Origin: Betaproteobacteria bacterium
Lineage (GTDB): Bacteria; Pseudomonadota; Gammaproteobacteria; Burkholderiales; SG8-39
Length of the DNA: 6,068 nucleotides
Assembly (NCBI GenBank): GCA_029858545.1
Contig: JAOUFA010000235.1
Span: forward strand, 1-6,068
Direction: 5' to 3'
The notes beneath the pieces are model-generated. The model made no database searches. It had not been told where the DNA came from and saw only the letters and a program-made list of their open reading frames with translations. Shown here one piece after another: positions 1 through 5,787 of the stretch (position 1 is the stretch's first letter; the number at the start of each line of letters is the position of its first letter). The translations under genes were made by a program, and so were the position numbers.

Positions 1-35
1 AGCTTGAGTACGTACCGCAGTATGCGAGGAGTCAT
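1..35 (-). CDS. possible start of another minus-strand gene (partial, very tentative)
   Basis: Fifty-five nucleotides after the tgpA TGA, an ATG at 35 opens a frame that runs to the window edge and reads MTPRILRYVLK. The basic, then hydrophobic beginning resembles many bacterial N-termini, and the same orientation and short gap would make it the next operon gene. There are only eleven codons, no good Shine-Dalgarno (a GGAG lies too far upstream), and no recognisable family, so this may be chance. Confidence 0.25.
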   Translation of the reverse strand, partial: MTPRILRYVLK

Positions 36-90
36 CCCGCGGTCTGGCCGGGCTCCAAGCTGGCGCGGCCGGCAGCGGCCGGGGGCTGAG

Positions 91-2058
91 TCAGTCCGGA
101 CGCTGCGCGGCGAGCCAACTCCGGGCGCGGTGTTCGAACTCGGCAGCGAGCCCGGCGGGCGCGCGCGGGTCGAATCGCGCGCGATAGTAAGCCGCGAACA
201 GTTCGCCGAGACCCCGGGCAAGCGCCGGGGCCGAGCGCGCGATGCGCGCCGCGAAGTCGGTAAGGGTTTCTCCCGGCGCGCGTACATGGCCCGCGCCTGC
301 GAGCCGCGCCTCGATGGCGCCGAGCGGATCGTCGCCCCCGGGAAGTTTCCCGCGCACCATGCGGCGCGCGATCAGGCGTTCGCGACGCGAGAAAACGAGG
401 CGCGCAGCAAAGTAGATTACCGCAAGCGCGAGTGCCGTCGGGAATACCCACCACGGCAGCTCGCGTGTTTCGCCGGGATGCTCGCCGAGCAGATAAGCCA
501 ACCACTGCCAGAGATCGGCGAGCGCGCGCAGCGTGCCGTCGGATCGGGCTTCGGCGTCGCTCCAGTCGGGAGGGGTGGTGTCGAAGTCCTGCCAGGCACC
601 GTTCGTCCAGACCTGTGCCCAGGCATGGGCATGTCGCAGGCGCACAATGAACGCCCCTTCGCGTTCGCTCCATTCCTGGACCGAGAAGCCGGTTGCATAG
701 CGCGCCGGGATCCCCGCGCGGCGCGCGAGCAGCACCGAGGCGGTGGCGAAGAACTCGCAATGGCCGGCCCGGGTTTCGAGCAGAAATCGCGCGAGCGGCG
801 TGGCGCGGGGATCGCTCCCGGCTTCGCGATACAGGCTGTAGCGAAAGCGTGTCGCGAATAGACGGGCGATCGCGGCGAGCCGCCGTGTCGGGGTGAGATG
901 CAGGCCGCCGGCTTCAGCGAGCACCGCGTCGAGTGCGGCGCCTTCTTCGATCGGGACGTCGAGATCGGCGGCGCCGGGCGCGGAATCGGATTCGTTGCGC
1001 GCGCCGTAACGCACCGTGTACGGAATGCGCGGGGCCTCCATGCGCGCGCGCACCGCGCCGAGCCGATTGCGTTTGACTTCCTCGGCGAGCAGTTCGCGGA
1101 TTTCGAAGGCATCGCGCGGCAGCGCGAGCATCGCGGCATGATCCGGGGCCTCGAGCACTACGCGCAGCTCGCGCGCGGATCCGAGGTTTGCGGCGAGCGA
1201 CCAGGTTCTACCATCTGTCCCGGCCGCGAGCGGCGCAAGCGGCGCGTCACGCGCAATCCAGTTGGGCGACAGGTAGCGGTCGTAGCTCGCCTGTCGCAGC
1301 AATCCGGGCGGCTGAGCGTCCCTTGGCGCATAGATGCGTCCGATGATGCGGCCGTGGGCCTTGAGTCGTCCGAGTGTACCGAGGCTGCTGCGGGAGCGAT
1401 AGGGATCGCTCGCCAGGGTGTTTCCGGAGAACCAGTCCGCCGCGACATCGGTGAGCCAGCCCTGAAAACTGTGCAACCCGATCGATGCGGCATAGCCGAT
1501 CAGGGCGGCAGCGGCGAAGGCGGGGTAGAAGGCGGGTGCCGGGCGGCGTGGCCAGGCGGCGCCGAGCAGCGACCAGAGGCAGAAAGCAAGCAGCGCGAGG
1601 AAGAACCACGGACCTTCGCGATTGGCGATGCTCGCGCCGACGAGCAGAATCGACAGGTAGGTGTAGCCGAAGTGAAAACTGCCGGGTGAGCGTCCGCCTG
1701 CGGCGCGCAGGCGGCGGCGCATGAAAAGGAATAGCGTCGCGAGGTCGAGCGTATCCCGGCGCGCGAGCGCGCAGGCGAGCGCGAGCGGCAGCAGCACGAG
1801 CGGCATCCATTGAAATGCGCCGAGCACGGCGCCTGCCGCGCCGCGTGTCGCGAACATCCACGCAAGCGCGAGCGCAAGCAGCACCGAGCAGAAATCGGCA
1901 ATACGGTAGAACTGTTCGCGCGTCGGTTCGATGCGATACGGAAGGAAGCGCATGCCATCGGCGAGCAGCGCTACCGCGGCCCCGGCCAGCGGGACATCGA
2001 TTTGCCATCCCCAGAAAAGGGCCGCTGTGCCCAGCAGGAGGGGCGGAGCGCTCTTCAT
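91..2058 (-). CDS. tgpA: TgpA-like membrane transglutaminase (DUF3488 - transglutaminase - DUF4129)
   Basis: This 655-residue inner-membrane protein has the full TgpA architecture. The N-terminal DUF3488 region carries about six or seven membrane segments (roughly 5-18, 22-40, 52-70, 75-99, 131-145, 150-168, 174-195). A periplasmic part follows, with the transglutaminase-like core at about 385-500: the catalytic Cys434 in RAGHCEFFATAS, His478 in RHAHAWAQVW and Asp493 in WQDFDTTPP form the Cys-His-Asp triad. One more membrane segment (535-557) leads to a cytoplasmic DUF4129-like tail (about 580-650). The length is close to TgpA of Pseudomonas aeruginosa, a protein reported to be important for growth; its natural substrate is unknown, though periplasmic protein crosslinking or envelope processing is assumed. 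ATG at 2058 overlaps the DUF58 stop by 4 nt; the open frame extends 58 codons further upstream but only as antiregister of the DUF58 gene, so I reject that start. All catalytic residues are present and it should be active. Confidence 0.93.
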   Translation of the reverse strand: MKSAPPLLLGTAALFWGWQIDVPLAGAAVALLADGMRFLPYRIEPTREQFYRIADFCSVLLALALAWMFATRGAAGAVLGAFQWMPLVLLPLALACALARRDTLDLATLFLFMRRRLRAAGGRSPGSFHFGYTYLSILLVGASIANREGPWFFLALLAFCLWSLLGAAWPRRPAPAFYPAFAAAALIGYAASIGLHSFQGWLTDVAADWFSGNTLASDPYRSRSSLGTLGRLKAHGRIIGRIYAPRDAQPPGLLRQASYDRYLSPNWIARDAPLAPLAAGTDGRTWSLAANLGSARELRVVLEAPDHAAMLALPRDAFEIRELLAEEVKRNRLGAVRARMEAPRIPYTVRYGARNESDSAPGAADLDVPIEEGAALDAVLAEAGGLHLTPTRRLAAIARLFATRFRYSLYREAGSDPRATPLARFLLETRAGHCEFFATASVLLARRAGIPARYATGFSVQEWSEREGAFIVRLRHAHAWAQVWTNGAWQDFDTTPPDWSDAEARSDGTLRALADLWQWLAYLLGEHPGETRELPWWVFPTALALAVIYFAARLVFSRRERLIARRMVRGKLPGGDDPLGAIEARLAGAGHVRAPGETLTDFAARIARSAPALARGLGELFAAYYRARFDPRAPAGLAAEFEHRARSWLAAQRPD

Positions 2059-3371
2059 AGCCGCGCAAGGCTCTCGTCGACTCGGCCGGGATCGATGCGA
2101 CGCAGCCAGGACGGCGCATCGTGCGGCGTCGTGTCGCTGATCAGCAGCACGAGGGTCGGCAGTCCGCTTGCGGCAAGTTGCTCCGCGAGGCGGCGCCGCG
2201 GCTCGTCCCAGGCAAGCAAGAGCAGCAGGCAACTCGAGAGCGCTGCACGGCGCTCAAGCACCGAGCCGGCGAGCACGCGAAAATCCGCCGCGCTCGCGGG
2301 CCGCACCGCGGCCAGCAATTCGAGCAGCTGACCGGCGCCGAGCAGCCCGCGTCCGGCCGTGTAGCGGTGCGCGCGCGACTCGACGAACACCAGATCGAGC
2401 AAACTCTCCTGGGTGTCGAGGGTGCACGCAAACGAGGCCGCGACCGAGACCGCCTCCTCGAAGGACTGCTCGGCGCCCCCGGGCACGAAGGTGTCGAGCA
2501 CCAGCGCGTGACGCTCAAAGAATTCGTCCTGATACTCCTTCATCACCGGCTTTCCCAGTCGCGCGCTGGTTTTCCAGTGCACGCGATGGAGTGGGTCGCC
2601 CGGGCGGTATTCGCGCAGCGAAACGAACTCCTCGGACTCGCCGACGCGTCCGGCCAGCGCGACCCCGCCCTGCTGGTAGCGGCGCGCGCCCGGAAAGGCG
2701 AGGCGCGGCACGCGATAGCGCTTCGGCAGGACCACCACTCGGGCGGCCGAGTCCGTGCGCCACAGAGAGCGCATCAGGCCGAGCGCTTCGCGGCGCATCG
2801 CGGTTGCACCGGCCAGCCGGATCACGCCGCGGCCGAGCGGGGTAATCGCAATACGGGCGCTGACCGTGGCGCCCGGCGCGACCTCGGGCAACGAGATTTC
2901 CGCGGCGCGCGCGTTGCGCTTGCGTGCGGCGAATTCCATATAGCGGTAGTAGCCGAGCCAGCGGTCATAGCGATTGCGTCGTTCTGTGCTGGCACCGCGC
3001 CGGAATTCCTCGAAGCTCGGACGGGAGTCTGCGAACTCGACGCGCAGGTCGACGCCGCGCAGCACGCGGCCCGCTGCGTTGGCGAGTTCGAGCCGGCAAT
3101 CGAAGGGCAATCCGACGCTGGCCTGGCGTGGCGCGGAGAGCTTGAGCGCGAGGTGGCGGGGTGCGCGCAGGCTGGTCAGGAAGGCGAGCGCGAGCAGCGC
3201 GAACGCGAAGCAGAAGATCTGGTAGGCGAGCGTCAGCGTGGTGTCGACGCCGACTGCGGCAGCGATCACCGCCAGCGCACCGAGGCCGCGGCCGGTGGGC
3301 GTGATGCGCGCCTCGAGCCAGCGGTTGAGTTGCAGCGCGAGTCCTGCGCCGCGGTGGAAGAAGGACTGCAT
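2055..3371 (-). CDS. DUF58 domain-containing membrane protein of the MoxR-TgpA module
   Basis: This 438-residue protein has two N-terminal membrane segments (about 28-45 and 48-67) after the start of the recurring RxTPxGR motif (RITPTGRG, 22-29), a beta-rich middle region (about 72-215), and the DUF58 signature EFVSLREYRPGD (248-259) followed by HRVHWKTSARLGK (262-274). The next segment, RHALVLDTF (287-295), corresponds to the start of a von Willebrand A-like fold, but the metal-site DxSxS pattern is not present (DTF instead), so metal binding is doubtful. Family knowledge: DUF58 proteins are nearly always encoded beside MoxR ATPases and are thought to be their membrane-anchored partner or adaptor; the biochemical role is not established. 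ATG at 3371 is the first Met after an in-frame TAG at 3401-3399; no clear Shine-Dalgarno is visible. The TGA overlaps the transglutaminase ATG (ATGA, 2058-2055), a sign of coupled translation. Confidence 0.9.
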   Translation of the reverse strand: MQSFFHRGAGLALQLNRWLEARITPTGRGLGALAVIAAAVGVDTTLTLAYQIFCFAFALLALAFLTSLRAPRHLALKLSAPRQASVGLPFDCRLELANAAGRVLRGVDLRVEFADSRPSFEEFRRGASTERRNRYDRWLGYYRYMEFAARKRNARAAEISLPEVAPGATVSARIAITPLGRGVIRLAGATAMRREALGLMRSLWRTDSAARVVVLPKRYRVPRLAFPGARRYQQGGVALAGRVGESEEFVSLREYRPGDPLHRVHWKTSARLGKPVMKEYQDEFFERHALVLDTFVPGGAEQSFEEAVSVAASFACTLDTQESLLDLVFVESRAHRYTAGRGLLGAGQLLELLAAVRPASAADFRVLAGSVLERRAALSSCLLLLLAWDEPRRRLAEQLAASGLPTLVLLISDTTPHDAPSWLRRIDPGRVDESLARL

Positions 3372-3561
3372 CGGTCGGGGCGCTCGAAGGAGAATGGTCT
3401 AGGAGACGAGTCGGGGCGGAGGGCGTTCGTCCTGGCGCCTTGCTGCCCGGGGTTGACCCGAGCCGGCCATTTTGCGCGTGTGCGTGAAGCGCAGACGCGC
3501 CAAATGATCAGACCTGTTTGGACCCGAAAGCCACCCCGGCTCGTTCATCGTCGCAAACCGA
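3372..3561. other. 190-nt gap between moxR and the DUF58 gene
   Basis: The MoxR and DUF58 genes of this module are usually close together; here 190 nt separate them. The gap contains the 39-nt palindrome listed separately and a 7-bp direct repeat, GACCCGA, at 3455-3461 and 3521-3527 on either side of it (asymmetric, possibly chance). I find no convincing -10/-35 pair or Shine-Dalgarno site for the DUF58 gene. A 67-codon frame runs across part of the gap (3602-3399) but has no family features. Confidence 0.6.
3468..3506. repeat. 39-nt near-perfect inverted repeat (hairpin) in the moxR-DUF58 gap
   Basis: The two 17-nt arms (3468-3484 and 3490-3506) pair at 15 of 17 positions around a 5-nt loop: CATTT with AAATG, GCGCGT with ACGCGC, TGCG with CGCA, separated by two symmetric one-base mismatches (3473/3501 and 3480/3494). 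Neither strand has a T-run after it (minus strand continues GGCC after the arm), so it is not a standard intrinsic terminator. It could be an mRNA-processing or stabilising hairpin, a REP-like palindrome, or an operator for a dimeric regulator. The pairing is directly visible; the role is unknown. Confidence 0.8.
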
Positions 3562-4524
3562 TCAGACGGGCACCGGCACCGAAGCCATGATCCCGGTAAC
3601 AATCGCCTCCGCCGTAATCCCGCCGAATTTCGCCTGCGGATCGAGCGCGAGGCGATGTGCGATCACCGGTACCGCGAGCGCCTGGATGTCGTCCGGTACG
3701 ACGTAGTCGCGCCCGCGAAAGAGTGCGAGCGCCTGCGCGGCGCGCGCCAGTGCAAGCGAGGCGCGCGGGCTCGCACCGAGGGTGACTTGAGCGGCGCCGC
3801 GGGTCGCGCGAACCAGGTCGACGGCATAGCGCCTGATCTCGGGGGTGCTGCGCACTCGGCGTACTGCCTGGCGCAATTCGACGAGTTCAGCGAGCGTGGT
3901 GCAGGCGGCGAGCGAGTCGAGCGGGTGCGAGCTGTCCTGTGCCGAGACGATTGCCATCTCGGTCTCGGGATCGACCTAGCCGAGCGACAGGCGCAGCGCG
4001 AAGCGGTCCATCTGTGCTTCGGGAAGGGGATAGGTGCCGCGAAACTCGGTTGGGTTCTGTGTGGCGATGACGAAGAAGAAATCGTCAAGCTTCCTCGTCT
4101 GTCCCTCGACGCTCACCTGCCCCTCGGCCATGGCTTCGAGCAATGCCGACTGGGTGCGCGGACTCGCGCGGTTGATCTCGTCGGCGAGCAGGATTTGGGT
4201 GAAGATCGGACCCGCCCGGAATTCGAAAGTCTGCTCGCGCTGGTTGAAGATCGACACGCCGAGGATATCGGTTGGCAGTAGGTCCGGCGTAAACTGCGCG
4301 CGCCGGAACTCGGCGCCGATCGATTTCGCGATCGCCTTGGCAAGTGTCGTCTTGCCGGTGCCGGGAAAGTCCTCGAGCAGTACATGGCCGCCGCTCGCGA
4401 GTGCGGCGAGCAGCAGGCGGACCGAATCGTCGGCGCCGTTCATCACGCGCCCGATATTGGCCTGCAGGCGGGCGTAGACCGAATGGGCCGCGGCGAACCG
4501 CGAATCGGAGGAGGGAATGTCCAT
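3562..4524 (-). pseudogene. moxR: MoxR-family AAA+ ATPase, interrupted by one in-frame TAG
   Basis: Read through the stop, this encodes a 320-codon MoxR ATPase of normal length. All core motifs are intact: Walker A PGTGKTT (54-60, Lys58), Walker B ILLADE (111-116, Asp115/Glu116), the MoxR segment INRASPRTQSALLEAM (117-132), sensor 1 IATQNP (153-158, Asn157). The lid follows with SAQDSSHPLDSL and sensor 2 GASPRA (Arg254). Codon 183 is TAG (3978-3976), in LSLG-stop-VDPETE, where relatives usually have LGY, so a Tyr codon mutated by one base is the simplest reading. An ATG at 3957, seven codons after the stop position, could restart the lid as a separate 131-residue product. Family role: cytoplasmic chaperone ATPase that acts on the neighbouring DUF58/transglutaminase proteins. 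The ATG at 4524 lies 5 nt after the chr stop. Motif conservation on both sides means the lesion is recent, a sequence error, or a tolerated split. Confidence 0.88.
3976..3978 (-). other. in-frame TAG within moxR (codon 183)
   Basis: The minus-strand codon is TAG directly after a Gly codon (LSLG), and reading continues in the same frame through VDPETE to the ATG at 3957-3955 and the whole lid domain. No frameshift is needed. The stop falls at the expected boundary between the AAA+ alpha/beta core and the helical lid. TAG also ends livF and the first chr gene here, so general reassignment of TAG is unlikely. Confidence 0.85.
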
Positions 4525-4529
4525 TTGCG

Positions 4530-5042
4530 TCAGCCGAGTAGGAGTCCACCGAGCGCGCCTCCCGCGAAGAGAATCCACAGCGGATTGATCCGCGTGGCGT
4601 ACATTATGAGCGCGCTGCCCGAGGCGATCAGCGTATTGTGCCAGTTGAGCCCGTCGGGCGCGGCGATGACGTAGCCGCTCGCAAGCACCAGGCCGACGGT
4701 CACCGGGAGTATGCCGCGCTGTACGACGGGGCGCCAGGGAGCGTCGCGCAGCCGATCCCAGTACCCCCCGACCCAATACGACAGGGTCGCCGCGGGACCG
4801 CAGATCGCGGCAAGCCCCGCCAGCGCACCGGGCAATCCGGCAAGCTTCCAGCCGATGAGACTTACGATGAGCACATTCGGTCCGGGGGCCGCCTGCGAGA
4901 CCGCGAAGAGCTGCGTGAATTCGGCCGAGGTCATCCAGTGGTTGGCATCGACCGTCACGCGGTGGATTTCCGGCATCAGGGCATTGACGCCGCCAACGGA
5001 GATCAGCGAGAACAGCGAGAAGTAGAGGACCAGCTGGGTCAT
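4530..5042 (-). CDS. chrA: CHR-family (chromate ion) transporter, C-half of a split pair
   Basis: This 170-residue membrane protein is the second single-domain CHR protein of the pair. It repeats the family layout of its neighbour but with low identity: VGGVNALMPEIHR at residues 16-28 corresponds to the GGVLPW region, HWMTSAEF (35-42) to the RRWLT segment, and PGPN is at 53-56. Hydrophobic stretches lie at about 4-24, 58-92, 110-128 and 137-168. The start is ATG at 5042, 7 nt after the partner's TAG, with no clear Shine-Dalgarno, consistent with translational coupling. The known arrangement in short-chain CHR systems is an antiparallel pair that forms one transporter, so the two products probably work together in the inner membrane. 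Chromate specificity is not shown by sequence. The gene ends in TGA only 5 nt before the moxR ATG, which implies a shared transcript. Confidence 0.87.
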   Translation of the reverse strand: MTQLVLYFSLFSLISVGGVNALMPEIHRVTVDANHWMTSAEFTQLFAVSQAAPGPNVLIVSLIGWKLAGLPGALAGLAAICGPAATLSYWVGGYWDRLRDAPWRPVVQRGILPVTVGLVLASGYVIAAPDGLNWHNTLIASGSALIMYATRINPLWILFAGGALGGLLLG

Positions 5043-5049
5043 GGCAATG

Positions 5050-5580
5050 CTAGATCAGACGCCGGCTCGCGGCGTACATCGCCACGACGAGGACCACGGG
5101 CAGAACGACCAGCACCGAGATCTCGAGAATCGAGATGCAGATGAAACATCCTGCGGCGATGGTCAGCGCGGTGGGCTTGCGAAACATCGGCCGCGCGAGC
5201 TTGCACGCGGTTCCGATGAACAGTCCGCCGCCGGCGATACCGACCCCCGAAACGACGGCGCGCACCGCGGGATAGGTCGCGAAATCGGTGTACAGCACCG
5301 CGAGGCCGATCACCCAGGCAAAGGGCAGGGCAAACAGACCGAGGAAGGCGGCCAGCGCGCCGCTCAGACCGAACCAACGCCGCCCGAGTACCACCGAGCA
5401 GTTCGCGACATTGGGGCCGGGCAGCAACTGGCACAGCGCGAGCACTTCGGCGAATTCTCCCGCAGTGAGCCAGCGGCGTTCCTCGACCAGCACGCGATGG
5501 GTCCAGGGCAGTACTCCGCCGAAGGCCCGTGCGCCGATGGAGAGGAACCCGAGAAACAGTTCGGTGCGCGAGCGCGGCAA
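5050..5580 (-). CDS. chrA: CHR-family (chromate ion) transporter, N-half of a split pair
   Basis: This is a 176-residue integral membrane protein of the CHR superfamily, short-chain type (one CHR domain of about 180-200 residues, where long ChrA proteins have two fused). FGGVLPW at residues 20-26, the segment VEERRWLT (32-39) and the hallmark PGPN at 54-57 are all family motifs. Hydrophobic stretches follow at about 72-97, 105-125 and 138-170. Family knowledge: paired short CHR proteins act together, and some export chromate in exchange or symport; many family members have never been tested on chromate, so substrate is uncertain. The frame opens after a TAA near 5656. The start used here is TTG at 5580, but it lacks a ribosome-binding site; ATC at 5604 with GGAG 8 nt upstream would add eight residues (giving about 184) and is a serious alternative. 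The stop is TAG; the partner gene starts 7 nt further on. Confidence 0.85.
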   Translation of the reverse strand: MPRSRTELFLGFLSIGARAFGGVLPWTHRVLVEERRWLTAGEFAEVLALCQLLPGPNVANCSVVLGRRWFGLSGALAAFLGLFALPFAWVIGLAVLYTDFATYPAVRAVVSGVGIAGGGLFIGTACKLARPMFRKPTALTIAAGCFICISILEISVLVVLPVVLVVAMYAASRRLI

Positions 5581-5612
5581 GGTGGTGGGTGCGTCGGTAT
5601 CGATGGGGAGAA

Positions 5613-5616
5613 CTCC
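5613..5616 (-). promoter_or_regulatory. GGAG Shine-Dalgarno box upstream of the first chr gene
   Basis: GGAG on the minus strand lies 8 nt before an ATC codon (5604-5602) that is in frame with the transporter reading frame. No comparable purine-rich box precedes the TTG at 5580, the only conventional in-frame start codon. The box therefore argues for initiation at or near 5604, either at a non-canonical ATC or at an ATG that has been altered by mutation or sequence error. Confidence 0.4.
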
Positions 5617-5654
5617 GGGATCGTGTGTCGCGCAAGGCGTGCGACGGCCGGCGG

Positions 5655-5660
5655 ATTATA
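5655..5660 (-). promoter_or_regulatory. candidate -10 box (TATAAT) for the chr pair and downstream genes
   Basis: On the minus strand the sequence here is an exact sigma-70 -10 hexamer, TATAAT, in otherwise very G+C-rich DNA. The -35 region is poor: at 17-nt spacing the hexamer is GTCATT (5683-5678), which matches TTGACA at only two positions, and there is no TGN extended -10. If used, transcription would start near 5648 and leave a leader of roughly 40-70 nt depending on the start codon. The weak -35 suggests either a weak promoter or one helped by an activator; that is inference. Confidence 0.42.
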
Positions 5661-5787
5661 GGCGGTCCGGTGCGCCGAATGACTTTGCAACCCGACGGGG
5701 CGGATGCAGGGGCCGGACGTAATCCTATTCGCCGCCGCGCAAAGGCCGCGGATCGATGGAAGGCAACGCGGCCGTGCGCGTGCCGTT

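Larger units (their letters stand above)
5581..5787. other. intergenic region between livF and the chromate-transporter pair
   Basis: This 207-nt gap contains no convincing gene on either strand. Just downstream of the livF stop there is only a weak G+C hairpin (5-bp arms at 5735-5739 and 5747-5751) without a T-run, so no intrinsic terminator can be claimed. Its left part holds a TATAAT hexamer and a GGAG box, both on the minus strand and listed separately, which suit expression of the transporter genes independently of livF. Confidence 0.6.

Noticed and set aside
4..861. Plus-strand open frame of 285 codons
   Set aside because: It is antisense to tgpA, whose catalytic motifs make the minus-strand reading certain; the composition is that of a shadow frame.
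898..1689. Plus-strand open frame of 263 codons
   Set aside because: It is antisense to the membrane and periplasmic part of tgpA and shows no domain or hydrophobic pattern.
1730..1900. Dense GCGAGCGCGAGC-like repetition
   Set aside because: It is explained by Ala/Leu/Arg codons in the membrane segments of TgpA on the minus strand; the units are irregular.
2059..2232. 58-codon N-terminal extension of tgpA
   Set aside because: It overlaps the DUF58 C-terminus out of frame, has no signal or membrane pattern, and the ATGA overlap at 2058-2055 gives a natural coupled start.
2121..3590. Plus-strand open frame of 489 codons
   Set aside because: It lies antisense to the DUF58 gene, is full of Arg, Gly, Glu, Ala and His without any motif, and is the usual by-product of high G+C coding on the other strand.
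3399..3602. 67-codon minus-strand frame upstream of and in frame with the DUF58 gene, ending in TAG
   Set aside because: DUF58 relatives do not need an extension before the MQSFF start, the frame overlaps the moxR end, and its residues resemble no family; its in-frame TAG is probably coincidence rather than a second nonsense lesion.
3976..3978. TAG reassigned to an amino acid in this organism
   Set aside because: TAG ends livF at 5788 and the first chr gene at 5050, at the expected C-terminal lengths, so general reassignment does not fit.
5665..5718. Inverted repeat GTCCGG/CCGGAC upstream of the chr genes
   Set aside because: Six-base arms 42 nt apart in G+C-rich sequence are expected by chance and do not flank the -10 in a useful way.
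5735..5751. Terminator hairpin after livF
   Set aside because: The stem is only 5 bp with a 7-nt loop and no T-run follows; such stems are common in G+C-rich DNA.
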